Shown here one piece after another: positions 16,112 through 24,832 of a stretch of 64,000 bases of DNA. The stretch spans positions 62,001 to 126,000 of the forward strand of contig JAMFSU010000011.1 in the NCBI GenBank assembly GCA_026225475.1. The letters run 5' to 3'. How positions within the stretch are numbered: the first letter of the stretch is position 1; each line of letters opens with the position of its first letter. The DNA comes from Duganella sp. (GTDB lineage: Bacteria; Pseudomonadota; Gammaproteobacteria; Burkholderiales; Burkholderiaceae_D). Both the position numbers and the translations under genes were made by a program. A model generated the notes under the pieces. That model saw only the letters and a program-made list of their open reading frames with translations. It ran no database searches and was not told where the DNA came from.

Positions 16112-16648
16112 TCAGGCGTCTTTCGTTGGAAGCGTGTCGGTGAACTTGCCGGCTGCATCCCAGGGCATGCAAAACAGGCGTTGCGTGCGGAAGTGCGCCA
16201 TTTGCCAGACGCCTTCCTGTTTGCTGAAGTCGATGGTCAGGCGCGCACCGATCAGTTCCGAGCGGCCGTCCTCGTAAGTTGATACTTGCTGCATGACCCA
16301 TTGACCATGGGCGGTCTGGCCGCTGACTGTTACGGCATCGGCAGTCAGGAAATGGGCATTCATCTTGAAGTGGGTCGACAGCGGTGCCAGGTAGCCGCCC
16401 AGGAAGCTGACAATCGCTGCGCGCCCCTGCTGGCGACCGAAGGTTTGCGTGTACAGCGTACCGACGCCTTCCCAAATGGCTTGCGGGGTAAATAGCGCAC
16501 CCAGTTGCGGGGTATCGTGATCGACGCAAGGTTGGTCGCACAGCTTCATGTAGCGCGCCAACACATTGCGCACGGCGCGCTCGTCTTCAACTGCGGTCAC
16601 ACGCGCTTGGAGCGCGGCCAGGGCTTGCAGGAGGTGTTCAGGTGTCAT
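16112..16648 (-). CDS. iacI: SnoaL-like (NTF2-fold) protein, probable IacI
   Basis: A 178-aa protein with the small alpha/beta cone seen in SnoaL-like and dioxygenase beta-subunit-like proteins. DERAVRNVLARYMKLCD (near 22-38), HFLTADAVTVSG in the middle, and the strand pair ARLTIDFSKQEGVWQMAHFRTQRLFCMPW near the end all fit. Length and position (first gene, directly before the amidase) match IacI of known iac clusters. It leads the minus-strand operon, and the LysR gene is divergent from it. Its exact enzymatic role in auxin degradation is not settled. Confidence 0.78.
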   Translation of the reverse strand: MTPEHLLQALAALQARVTAVEDERAVRNVLARYMKLCDQPCVDHDTPQLGALFTPQAIWEGVGTLYTQTFGRQQGRAAIVSFLGGYLAPLSTHFKMNAHFLTADAVTVSGQTAHGQWVMQQVSTYEDGRSELIGARLTIDFSKQEGVWQMAHFRTQRLFCMPWDAAGKFTDTLPTKDA

Positions 16649-16758
16649 GGCTGCATCCAGTTAACAATAAAGTGCTGCTCGTTCAGGCTGGCCGTGTGGC
16701 TGGCACTGGGTGCACGCAGACGAGGTGCGCGACAAATCAATGGGACCAATTTTAGAAG

Positions 16759-16767
16759 TCGCATCAA
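16759..16767. promoter_or_regulatory. Shared 9-mer in the iacI promoter region
   Basis: TTGATGCGA (read on the minus strand) lies about 110 bases before iacI and 126 bases before the LysR gene. The same 9-mer occurs at 19082-19090 in front of the porin. The surroundings in both places are AT-rich and contain GATCAAATT. It is a candidate binding element for the divergent LysR regulator. Confidence 0.4.
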
Positions 16768-16892
16768 AATAGATCAAATTCATGTAAGATATCTCCAAAA
16801 TAAATACGACTAATTTTGGTATTCGACTTGGATTTGGTCGACGTTGGAGCGCGTTGCCATGAAAAATTGCACCATTCCTGAGGGGGAAAATA

Positions 16893-17822
16893 ATGGCAAC
16901 GTTCAACAACATGGATCTCAACCTGCTGCGCGTGTTTCAGGCGATTGCCGACGAGCGCAGCCTGACCCAGGCCGGTAATCGGCTGCACTTGTCGCAACCG
17001 GCGGTCAGTTATGCGCTGGGGCGTTTGCGCCTGATCTTCGACGATCCCTTGTTCATTCGCACCAAGGAGGGCATGCAGCCGACGCCGACCGCAGTCGAGT
17101 TGTCCAAGCCGATCAGTCGTGCCTTGCAGGCGGTACAGGATGCGCTGCGCTATGCCGAGCGCTTTGATCCGCTGAGCAGTACGCGGGTGTTTCGAGCCTC
17201 GATGACTGACGTGGCGGAAATGGTGTTCTTGCCGCCGGTGTGCGAGCAATTGAATGAGTTGGCGCCGTCCACGCGCTTGCATGTGGAGCAGGTGGCGTCG
17301 GCCCAGATCGAAGAAGCTTTGCGCACTGGCCGGCTCGATTTTGCCATCGGCAATCTGCCGGCGCTCAAGCCGCTGACGCATTATGAATTGCTGTTTCGGG
17401 AGTCGTATGTGTGCATGACGCGCCGTCGTGACGGCTTGCCACAGGGCGAGCAGTTGGCGCTCGATGAATTTCTGGCGATGTCGCACGTGCTGGTGCAATC
17501 GGCAGAGAGCAGTCACCAGCAGGTGGAAGATTCGTTCCGCACCTTGGGCATTCATAGAAAAATCGGCCTCGATATTCCACACTTCTCGGTCTTGCCGCGC
17601 ATCCTGGCGCGCTCGGACCTGGCTGCCACGTTGCCGCTGCGCATTGCCCGCATGTTCCAGAGCGAAGGCCATGGCGACTTCGTGGTGTATCAATTGCCGG
17701 TCGACATTCCTGCCGTGGATGTGACCTTGCACTGGCATGCAGATTTCGACAGTGACGCCGGCAGCAGTTGGTTGCGGCAGTTGATCGTCGGTTTGCTGCA
17801 AGAGTACGGGCGCTCATCCTGA
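16893..17822 (+). CDS. LysR-type regulator divergent from iacIHCDF
   Basis: A 309-aa regulator with an N-terminal HTH of the NodD/NahR/LinR branch (MDLNLLRVFQAIADERSLTQAG, then RLHLSQPAVSYALGRLR) and an effector domain. Many members of that branch respond to aromatic acids. It has GAGGGGGAAAATA in front of the ATG. It is divergent from the iacI operon by 244 bases. In Paraburkholderia phytofirmans a LysR regulator of iac genes is reported to respond to dioxindole-3-acetate, so the same effector is proposed here by analogy. Confidence 0.9.
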   Translation: MATFNNMDLNLLRVFQAIADERSLTQAGNRLHLSQPAVSYALGRLRLIFDDPLFIRTKEGMQPTPTAVELSKPISRALQAVQDALRYAERFDPLSSTRVFRASMTDVAEMVFLPPVCEQLNELAPSTRLHVEQVASAQIEEALRTGRLDFAIGNLPALKPLTHYELLFRESYVCMTRRRDGLPQGEQLALDEFLAMSHVLVQSAESSHQQVEDSFRTLGIHRKIGLDIPHFSVLPRILARSDLAATLPLRIARMFQSEGHGDFVVYQLPVDIPAVDVTLHWHADFDSDAGSSWLRQLIVGLLQEYGRSS

Positions 17823-17832
17823 GAGCCAAGCA

Positions 17833-17859
17833 ATGACGCCCACCAGCGGCGGGCGTCAT
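17833..17859. terminator. Hairpin between lysR and porin (convergent)
   Basis: ATGACGCCC and GGGCGTCAT form a perfect 9-bp stem with a 9-base loop, placed between two convergent stops. It lacks a clear T-run and may act as a bidirectional terminator. Confidence 0.6.
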
Positions 17860-17889
17860 GGTTCAGGTCGATACGGTCAGACTTCGGGC

Positions 17890-18942
17890 TTAGAAGCGGT
17901 GACGCATGCCTAAACGCACAGCGGTTTGCACGCCAGTGCCGGACTGGATGCCGCCGCCGAATACGGGATACGCATTGGCGCCCTTGTCGCGGTCATACAC
18001 GGCGCCGAAGTACAGGTCGGTGCGCTTGGAGATCTTGTAGTCGACCATTGCCACCAGTGCCTTGGCGCCGGCCACACCTTGGTTGCGGGTCTGGATCTGG
18101 TACGCCGCGCTCAAATCCCACAATGCCGTCAACGCATACACGGTACCGAGTTCATAGTTGGTGTATTTGGCGTTGGTGGCTGTGCTCTTGACCTGGGTCA
18201 AGACGCCGAACGGCGTCCATGCATCCAGCTTATAGGTGGCGCCAAGACCATACATGCGGGTCGAATCGGTACCGGTCGCATTCTTGACATCGGTGTAAGC
18301 CAGGCCGCCGCTGAACGGGCCATTGTCGTACTGGCCGTAGGCACTGATGGTGCGGCTGGCAACGGTGCTGCCAGCGACTTCGCCGAAGCCATACATGGCG
18401 CCGACGGTGAAGCCGGCCATCTTGGCGCTGTTGTACTTGATCGAATTGTTGGTGCGGTCACCGGCATAGATATGGTCGTTCATGACAGCAGCATGCGCTG
18501 CATCGGCATGCAGACCCCAGCCGAACGAACCTGCTGGCGACAAGGCGCCCATGGCGTACTGGCCGCCCAGGTTGGACATGAAGTCGTATTGACGACCGAG
18601 ACTGATGCTCCCCAGCTTTTGATCGCCCAAGCCGACAAACGATTGACGGCCGAAAATCGCGCCGCCTTGGCCCAGCGTGCCATCGTCCGCATTGAAACCG
18701 GTTTCCAAGGTGAAGAAGGCATTGAGGCCGCCGCCCAGATCTTCGGTGCCCTTGAAGCCGATACGGCTGCCTTGTGCGATACCGCTATCCATACGCAGCA
18801 GCGACGACTTGCCGGTGGTCAGCGTATTGGAGTAATTGGTTAGGCCCAGATCGATCAAGCCGTAGATAGTGACTGAATCGGCTGCGTGGGCCATCCCCGT
18901 GGCGGCCGCGAGCGTGGCGGCGGCTAGCAGTTTCATGTTCAT
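17890..18942 (-). CDS. Outer membrane porin, Gram-negative trimeric type
   Basis: A 350-aa beta-barrel porin. It has a signal peptide (MNMKLLAAATLAAATGMAHA, cut after residue 20), the first strand DSVTIYGLIDLGLTNYSN, the motif GSRIGFKGTEDLGGGLNAFF and a C-terminal strand ending in phenylalanine (LGMRHRF), all typical of betaproteobacterial porins. It has its own promoter region with a perfect inverted repeat (19070-19097). Its place inside the iac cluster suggests a role in outer-membrane passage of the acid, but such porins are often general. Confidence 0.92.
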   Translation of the reverse strand: MNMKLLAAATLAAATGMAHAADSVTIYGLIDLGLTNYSNTLTTGKSSLLRMDSGIAQGSRIGFKGTEDLGGGLNAFFTLETGFNADDGTLGQGGAIFGRQSFVGLGDQKLGSISLGRQYDFMSNLGGQYAMGALSPAGSFGWGLHADAAHAAVMNDHIYAGDRTNNSIKYNSAKMAGFTVGAMYGFGEVAGSTVASRTISAYGQYDNGPFSGGLAYTDVKNATGTDSTRMYGLGATYKLDAWTPFGVLTQVKSTATNAKYTNYELGTVYALTALWDLSAAYQIQTRNQGVAGAKALVAMVDYKISKRTDLYFGAVYDRDKGANAYPVFGGGIQSGTGVQTAVRLGMRHRF

Positions 18943-19296
18943 GTGAGGTAACTCCCGGTAATGTAATAGTAGAGGCAGGTAGATATGCGCTGAACACAAC
19001 GCGCCGACCGCTCGCGGATCACGACGACTGAGTCACGTTATGTAGGGAGGATGGTAAGGAACGGGGCGGTGATTGATCAAATTGATGCGATCAATCAAAA
19101 ACATAAGCAAGGCTGATTTTTGTGCAGCTGCAAATCTGCGTTAACTTAAAAGGCTTTTCTCAAGATCGGCTTTGCAAAAACTTGGTGCAGACTTACGGCC
19201 AATCAGACCTCGGAAAATCCTTGCAGCACCATGCAAGTGCGACAACGATGCGCAGGTCACCAATACGGCGCGCTGATTATTTTTTAAATTATTTTC
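18943..19296. promoter_or_regulatory. Porin upstream region
   Basis: About 350 bases without a convincing gene lie between the porin start and the kinase stop. The region contains the inverted repeat at 19070-19097 described separately. Nothing else of note is visible in the AT-rich remainder. Confidence 0.5.
19070..19097. promoter_or_regulatory. Inverted repeat operator candidate before the porin
   Basis: TGATTGATC and GATCAATCA form perfect 9-bp arms around AAATTGATGC. The centre carries the 9-mer TTGATGCGA also found before iacI. The symmetry and position about 130 bases upstream of the porin start suggest a regulator site. Confidence 0.5.
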
Positions 19297-20835
19297 TCAG
19301 CTGTCGTTTTTCACCAACGGCAAGGCGAAGCAAAAACTGGTGCCGCCCGACGCCGCAGGCTGCGCCCAGATATCACCGCGATGGCGCGCAATGATGTTCT
19401 TGCACAATGCCAATCCAATGCCGTTGCCGCTCACCTTGGACGTAAAGAAGCCGTCGAAAATCCGTTCATGCTGGCCCGCCTCGATGCCGCCGCCCTGGTC
19501 GGTTACCGTGATCAGGGCGGTGTTGGCGACCCGTTCGCAGCGGATCGTCACACGCCGTGAGGTAGCGGTAAAACCGCTCATCTCTTCAATTGCATTGAAG
19601 GCCAGATTGAGAATGACCTGACCAATCAAGACTTTCTCGCAACTGACCATGAGCTTGTCGTCGCTGTGGTGCACCTCGATCCGGGTTGCGCTGTCGGCCG
19701 CCTTGAGTTCGATAAAGTAACGCACGTCATTGAGCGTTTCGTTGATGTCGATCAAGGTTTCAGTTTGTTCCAGCTTGACCACGTATTCGCGCACGCTCTT
19801 GATGATGGTGGCGGCATGATCAACCTGGCGCGCCGCGCTGCCCAGGCCCCAGAGGATATTGTCGCGCGCAGCAGCGGTACTGAGATCGACACTGTTGAGG
19901 CGCAGCATGGCGCCTTCAAGAAAGTTGCGGATCGCTGCCAGCGGCTGGCTCAGTTCGTGTGCAATGGCGGTGGCCATTTCGCCCATGGCGTTGTGGCGCG
20001 CCAGGTATTCCAGCGCCGCCTGATTGTGCCGACGGGCATCTTCGGCTTCCACCTGATCGCTGATATCGCGGAAATGCAGCAGGTGGCCCTTGAGGTCGTT
20101 CTCAATCTCGATATAGCGGCACGAGGCATGGTGCCAGCGCCGCTGGCCGTTCTTTAGCACGATCTGGTAGCGGATCGGAAACGAAATTGCATCCGGCAAG
20201 GCCAGCGTCAGCAGTTCGCGCAATTCCTCGCGCGACTCGGGCTCGCACAACGCGGTGAAACTGCCGGGCGTGGGCTGGCCGGGGCGTACCCCCAATAACT
20301 TGCGGCCGGCGTCGCTGATATATTCAATACCGCCGTCGGCGCGCAATACCGCCACCCCTTCGTCGGAGTCCTGCATGAATTCCTTGAGGCGGCTTTCCAG
20401 CCGTTTCATTTCGCGCTTGATCTGTTCCTCGCGCGCAATATCGCGGAACTGCACCATGATCACATCCTGCTGCGCTAGCTTGACCAGCGTGGCCGTGGCC
20501 TCCGACAAAATCTCTTCGCCATTCTTGGCGCGATAACACCATTCGACCACATTGGTGCCATGCAAGACCGCGCCATGCAGCCACTGGCGCCCGATCTCGC
20601 GGCGGTACTCGTGCGAGCGCCGGCTCATGTCGGGCGCCTTCAGCGGCAGCAATTCTTCCAGCGTGAAGCCGAGCACGTCGCAGGCAGAGGGATTGGCCCA
20701 CAGGATCGATTTGGTGTCGGCGTCGTGCAGGATGATGCACATGGTCAACGCTTCCATCATGCGCTGGAAGTCTTGCAGTGCAAATGCAGCGGGCGCGACG
20801 GCAAGCGGATCAACAATGGGTGATTCAGAAGGCAT
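19297..20835 (-). CDS. Soluble PAS-PAS sensor histidine kinase (iac two-component system candidate)
   Basis: The 512-aa kinase has no membrane segment, so it senses a cytoplasmic signal. PAS domain 1 spans about residues 18-130 and PAS domain 2 about 150-260. The dimerisation box has phospho-acceptor His293 in EMATAIAHELSQPLAAIRNF. The ATPase domain covers about 385-510, with an N-box near LNLAFNAIEEM and G-boxes DQGGGIEAG and GNGIGLALCKNI. The build is FixL-like and suits a FixJ-type partner, which is encoded at 9814-10446. IAA sensing is inferred from the iac context. Confidence 0.88.
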   Translation of the reverse strand: MPSESPIVDPLAVAPAAFALQDFQRMMEALTMCIILHDADTKSILWANPSACDVLGFTLEELLPLKAPDMSRRSHEYRREIGRQWLHGAVLHGTNVVEWCYRAKNGEEILSEATATLVKLAQQDVIMVQFRDIAREEQIKREMKRLESRLKEFMQDSDEGVAVLRADGGIEYISDAGRKLLGVRPGQPTPGSFTALCEPESREELRELLTLALPDAISFPIRYQIVLKNGQRRWHHASCRYIEIENDLKGHLLHFRDISDQVEAEDARRHNQAALEYLARHNAMGEMATAIAHELSQPLAAIRNFLEGAMLRLNSVDLSTAAARDNILWGLGSAARQVDHAATIIKSVREYVVKLEQTETLIDINETLNDVRYFIELKAADSATRIEVHHSDDKLMVSCEKVLIGQVILNLAFNAIEEMSGFTATSRRVTIRCERVANTALITVTDQGGGIEAGQHERIFDGFFTSKVSGNGIGLALCKNIIARHRGDIWAQPAASGGTSFCFALPLVKNDS

Positions 20836-21141
20836 GTGCTGGTCCAGAAAAAAATAAGGGAAGCTGACGCCGGTGCTCCGTCACCGGCGTGCAAGCTAGC
20901 GCTAATTATAGAGGTGCCCGCCGGGCCGTGTGTGGTACGGCGTTTGTGGTGCGCAGTATTGCCAAAGTGCCTAGGGGATTTCTTTAGACACCCCGTTGCT
21001 TTTACCTAAAAAACGCCTATTCGTCCTGATTGAACCGGGTCAGTTCGATCCCTACACTCAGTTGCATGTGAGAGCGCATGGCCGTTGGCATGTTGTCAGG
21101 CGCTCTCGGCGGTTCAAGGCAATGCACTCAGGGAGAATCAG
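20836..21141. promoter_or_regulatory. Divergent control region between kinase and iacA
   Basis: No gene is seen here. CCCCGTTGC (20991-20999) is directly followed by TTTTACCTA (21000-21008). Both 9-mers also occur in the response-regulator/iacG control region, the second one inverted inside a palindrome. These are the best candidates for the iac response-regulator binding site at iacA. Confidence 0.5.
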
Positions 21142-22311
21142 ATGTCCTCATCGGAAACAATGGAAGCGCCGGCTACGGCTCATGCCGCAAAGGAAGACGA
21201 CATGGCGCAAGTATTCAGCGAAATTCGCAGCCGCCGCGACGAGTTCGGTCGCTTGCGTCACGTGCCCAGGGAATTCATCGCCAAGCTGAAAAAACTGGGG
21301 GTGTTCCGCGCTGCGACACCAGCCTGTTTTGGCGGCTCGGGACTGGCGCCGAGCGCTTTCTTGCAATTGGTGGAGAAGATTTCCGAGGCCGATGGCTCGG
21401 TCGGCTGGGTGGCCAGCTTTGGTTCCGCTTCGGTATATCTGGCGGCCTTGCCCAAGGCTACCCAAGCCAAGCTGTATGCCGAGTCGCCGGACCTGGTGTT
21501 TGCCGGTGGCCTGTTTCCGATTCAACCAGCGGTCCAGGTCGATGGCGGCTGGACCGTCAACGGTACCTGGAAATTCGCCAGCGGTTGCAAGGGCGCGGAC
21601 ATGCTCGGCGTCGGCATTGGTGCGGCAGTCCCAGGTCAGGCTGGCGCCAAGCCGCGCACGGCGGTACTGCCGCCGAGCCAGGTCGAGATTATCGATAACT
21701 GGGATGTGATGGGACTGGCCGGTACCGGTAGCCATGATCTGCGCGTCACCGAGCAATTCGTGGCGGACGAATGGACCTTTATCCGGGGCGGTGTGCCGAC
21801 CATCGACGAGCCGCTCTATCGTTACCCGACCATCGCTTATGCGGCGCAAGTGCTGGGCGTGGTCAACCTTGGCATCGCCCGTGCTGCCATCGATGAAATC
21901 GCCAGCATGGCCGGTGGTCGTGTCGCCATTACCGGTGCGCCCAAGCTGGCCGACCGTTCGTATGTGCGCATCGAAGTTGCCAAGGCCGAAGCGATGTTGC
22001 GTTCGGCACGCGGCTTTTTGTACGACACCACCGACGATGTCTGGCAGGCAATCCTGGCCGGCAAAACGGTCACGCCGGAACAGGTCGCACTGCTGCGCCT
22101 GAGTGCGGTGGAAGTGGCGCGCGTGGGCAATCAGATTGTGCAGAACATGTTCGGTCTGGCCGGTACCACGGCGATCTATTCCAGCCATCCGTTGCAGCGC
22201 TATCTGCGCGATGCGGCGGTGGTCAAGCAACATGCTTTCCTCGGCGAAGGCATCTACGACGGCGCCGGGGCGGTGTCGCTCGGGGTGCCGCCGATGCCGG
22301 GTTTTTTGTAA
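21142..22311 (+). CDS. iacA: Flavin-dependent indole-3-acetate monooxygenase, probable IacA
   Basis: A 389-aa protein with the acyl-CoA-dehydrogenase fold used by two-component flavin monooxygenases (HpaH/HsaA/IacA type). The N-terminal helical part has GVFRAATPACFGGSGLAPSA and SEADGSVGWVASFGSA. The middle beta domain has VDGGWTVNGTWKFASG, and the C-terminal part has a HPLQRYLRDA-type active-site segment. IacA hydroxylates the indole ring of auxin as the first step and needs reduced flavin from a reductase such as IacG. The ATG at 21142 follows GGGAGAATCAG. It leads the iacA-iacB-iacE operon. Confidence 0.82.
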   Translation: MSSSETMEAPATAHAAKEDDMAQVFSEIRSRRDEFGRLRHVPREFIAKLKKLGVFRAATPACFGGSGLAPSAFLQLVEKISEADGSVGWVASFGSASVYLAALPKATQAKLYAESPDLVFAGGLFPIQPAVQVDGGWTVNGTWKFASGCKGADMLGVGIGAAVPGQAGAKPRTAVLPPSQVEIIDNWDVMGLAGTGSHDLRVTEQFVADEWTFIRGGVPTIDEPLYRYPTIAYAAQVLGVVNLGIARAAIDEIASMAGGRVAITGAPKLADRSYVRIEVAKAEAMLRSARGFLYDTTDDVWQAILAGKTVTPEQVALLRLSAVEVARVGNQIVQNMFGLAGTTAIYSSHPLQRYLRDAAVVKQHAFLGEGIYDGAGAVSLGVPPMPGFL

Positions 22312-22338
22312 TTCATTGAACACCTTTTGGAGAACACC

Positions 22339-22707
22339 ATGACACAAATCGTCGATAAAGATCCGCTGCGCGTGCTGTTTTGCGTCGGTGTCACGCAAAA
22401 CTTCTTTGACCTGCCCGCGACGCAGACCGGCCCGGTCTGGAAGGCCTACGGCGAGATGATGACCGCCCTCAATGAAATGCCGGGCGTGAAAATCCTCGGC
22501 ACCATGGATGACGACCGCACCATGGTCGGCAAATCCGATACTGCCCCTTGGACGTTCTACATCATGGCCGATGTGGTGGATCTCGATACTGTAGTGGCGG
22601 GCTGCAACCTGTTTCGCACCACCATGATCGGCGAAGAACGCTTGTGGAAATACGGCAAGATCGAAGCGCGCATCGGCCGTGCCCTGATCATTCAAAGCAG
22701 CAGCTGA
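22339..22707 (+). CDS. iacB: Small conserved protein, probable IacB
   Basis: A 122-aa protein of no assigned enzymatic class. Size and position between the IacA-like monooxygenase and a short-chain dehydrogenase match IacB. Visible features are the opening strand LRVLFCVGVTQNFFDL, an acidic loop GTMDDDRTMVG, an aromatic strand PWTFYIMADVVDL and the end RIGRALIIQSS, which together suggest a ferredoxin-like alpha/beta fold of the chlorite dismutase/EthD kind. It follows TTTTGGAGAACACC, a good ribosome binding site. Its role in auxin breakdown is unclear. Confidence 0.72.
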   Translation: MTQIVDKDPLRVLFCVGVTQNFFDLPATQTGPVWKAYGEMMTALNEMPGVKILGTMDDDRTMVGKSDTAPWTFYIMADVVDLDTVVAGCNLFRTTMIGEERLWKYGKIEARIGRALIIQSSS

Positions 22708-22756
22708 GACTACCCCGCGAGCGGCATTGCGCCGTATGCGCTATCGAGGAACATAG

Positions 22757-23500
22757 ATGAACCAAAAAATTGCATTGATCAGTGGCGCCGCGCGCGGACT
22801 GGGAGAAAAAATCGCGCGCAAGATGCATGCGGCCGGTTACCAGGTTGCGCTCGGCGACGTCGATCTGGAACAGGTCACCGCAGTCGCGGCCAGCCTTGAC
22901 GCCAGTGGTGCTAGTGCCATGGCGATTGGGTTGGATGTGCGCCGCAAGCAGGATTTCATTGCTGCCTGTGACGCCATCGAATTGCGCTGGGGCGGTGCGA
23001 CCGTGCTGGTCAATAATGCTGGCCAATCACGCGTGGCGGCATTGATGGATATCTCGCCGGAAGAGTTCGACGAGGTGGTCGCCATCAACCTCAAGGGCAC
23101 GTTTCTTGCGTGTCAGGTATTCGGTAAACGTTTTGCTGAACGCGGCTATGGCCGCATCGTCAATATCGCGTCGCTGGCCGGTCAGACCGGCGGCACAGCG
23201 ACGGGTGCGCATTATGCCGCGGCCAAGGGCGGCGTGCTGACACTGACCAAGGTGTTCGCACGCGAGCTGGCCAGCAATGGTGTGACGGTCAATGCGATTT
23301 CGCCCGGCCCACTGGATCTGCCTATCGTGCATGAATCAGTGCCAGCGGAAAAACTCAAGGCCATTACCCAGACCATTCCGACGCGCACACTCGGCAATGC
23401 CGATTTCATCGCCGATGCGGTATTGCTGCTGGCTTCGCCGGACGCGGGTTCGGCTACCGGCGGCTGCCTCGATATCAATGGCGGTTTGTTCATGCGTTGA
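22757..23500 (+). CDS. iacE: Short-chain dehydrogenase/reductase, probable IacE
   Basis: A 247-aa classical SDR. The cofactor motif is SGAARGLGEKIA (near residue 9), followed by NNAGQSRVAAL (near 85). The catalytic Ser is in VNIASLAGQTGG and the Tyr-x-x-x-Lys pair in HYAAAKGG. The family PG motif is NAISPGPLDLP. In iac clusters IacE works with IacA in converting auxin to dioxindole-3-acetate. It follows iacB by 49 bases and precedes the Liv-type transporter operon, so all may be transcribed together. Confidence 0.8.
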   Translation: MNQKIALISGAARGLGEKIARKMHAAGYQVALGDVDLEQVTAVAASLDASGASAMAIGLDVRRKQDFIAACDAIELRWGGATVLVNNAGQSRVAALMDISPEEFDEVVAINLKGTFLACQVFGKRFAERGYGRIVNIASLAGQTGGTATGAHYAAAKGGVLTLTKVFARELASNGVTVNAISPGPLDLPIVHESVPAEKLKAITQTIPTRTLGNADFIADAVLLLASPDAGSATGGCLDINGGLFMR

Positions 23501-23561
23501 CGCGGACGGTCCTTGACTGTGCGCAGACTTTCCTAGTCATTCACTTTTGGAGAATACGAAT

Positions 23562-24713
23562 ATGTTGCTCAAACGTTTGATTTTCACCTCGCTGGCGCTG
23601 ACTGCAGTGGCCCTGGCTGTGACTGCGCAGGCGCAGATCAAGATTGGCGTGGTCACTTCCGCCACTGGTCCGATTTCGCTGGTCGGCATTCCGCAAAAAA
23701 ATACGGTGCCGTTGTTGCCGACCAAGATTGGCAATTTCACCGTCGAATACATCTCTGTCGATGATGGCAGCGATCCGACCCGTTCGGTCACCGAAGTCAA
23801 GAAGCTGATTTCCGAATACAACGTCGATGCCATTATCGGCCCTAGCGGTTCGCCCAACTCGGTCGGCGTGATTCCGTTTGTCGCCGATGCTGGTGTGCCG
23901 ATGCTGGCACCGGTCGGTACTGCCGCCGTGGTGTTGCCGATGACGGAGCAAAAGAAGTGGGTGTTCAAGACCACCCAAAATGACGATCTGATCGCCAAGG
24001 CACTGGTCGAGCACATGGTCAAGGCCAAGGTCAAGACAGTCGGCTTCATTGCCATCAACGATCCCTATGGCGAAAACTGGGGCCGCGTCTTCACCGAGCT
24101 GGCTGCCAAGAACAACATCAAGATCGTCGCTAACGAGCGCTATCAACGCACCGACACGTCGGTGACGGCGCAAAGCCTGAAGATTCTGGCCGCCAATCCC
24201 GATGCCGTGCTGGTGGCCGCACCGGGTGGCGCGACCGTGTTGCCACAAACCACGCTGGTCGATCAGGGCTACAAGGGCCAGGTCTACCAGACTCACGGCG
24301 CGGCATTGCCAGCCTTTCTGCAACTGGGCAAGAAAAAGGTGGAAGGCACCATCCTGGCCGCCAGCCTGATGCTGGTGCTGCCGGAAATCGCCGACAGCAA
24401 TCCCTCCAAGAAAATCGCGCTGGAATATGTGAACGCCTACACCAAGATGTACGGTGTGGCACCGGCCACCTTCGGCGCCAATGTCTATGACGCCGGTCTG
24501 TTGCTGCAACGGGCCATTCCGACCGCCGCCAAAAAAGCCAAACCAGGCACCAAGGAATTCCGTGCGGCATTGCGTGACGCACTGGAAAACACCAAGGAGC
24601 TGGTGGCCACGCAAGGGGTCTACAACATGACCGCGGCTGATCATAGCGGTTTCGACGAACGTGGCCGTGAAATGATCCAGGTCAAGAACGGTAACTGGAC
24701 GCTGTTGAAGTAA
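23562..24713 (+). CDS. Liv-type ABC transporter substrate-binding protein (cluster 1)
   Basis: A 383-aa periplasmic protein of the branched-chain amino acid binding family. It has a signal peptide (MLLKRLIFTSLALTAVALAV, cleavage near AQAQ). The ligand pocket opens with KIGVVTSATGPISLVG and IIGPSGSPNSVG, and later has NDPYGENWGRVF. In Burkholderiales such proteins often bind aromatic acids rather than amino acids. It directly follows iacE with a good ribosome binding site (TTTTGGAGAATACGAAT), which suggests auxin or a related aromatic acid as ligand; this is an inference from context. Confidence 0.88.
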   Translation: MLLKRLIFTSLALTAVALAVTAQAQIKIGVVTSATGPISLVGIPQKNTVPLLPTKIGNFTVEYISVDDGSDPTRSVTEVKKLISEYNVDAIIGPSGSPNSVGVIPFVADAGVPMLAPVGTAAVVLPMTEQKKWVFKTTQNDDLIAKALVEHMVKAKVKTVGFIAINDPYGENWGRVFTELAAKNNIKIVANERYQRTDTSVTAQSLKILAANPDAVLVAAPGGATVLPQTTLVDQGYKGQVYQTHGAALPAFLQLGKKKVEGTILAASLMLVLPEIADSNPSKKIALEYVNAYTKMYGVAPATFGANVYDAGLLLQRAIPTAAKKAKPGTKEFRAALRDALENTKELVATQGVYNMTAADHSGFDERGREMIQVKNGNWTLLK

Positions 24714-24728
24714 GTTACAAGTCATCGC

Positions 24729-24767
24729 GCAGAAATCACGCCGCTGGCTGGCGGCGTCGATTTCTGC
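24729..24767 (+). other. Long intercistronic hairpin after the substrate-binding gene
   Basis: GCAGAAATC/GATTTCTGC (9 bp) continues with a small bulge into CGCCGC/GCGGCG (6 bp) around TGGCTG. It sits between the binding-protein gene and the permease gene. Such stems often protect the upstream message or cut read-through, so that binding protein is made in excess over permease. Confidence 0.65.
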
Positions 24768-24832
24768 ACTCAAGAACGCATCGGTGCTGGCCGCTTCCGC
24801 CGGGAAGCCGCCAGGTCAAGAAGGACGCAGGA

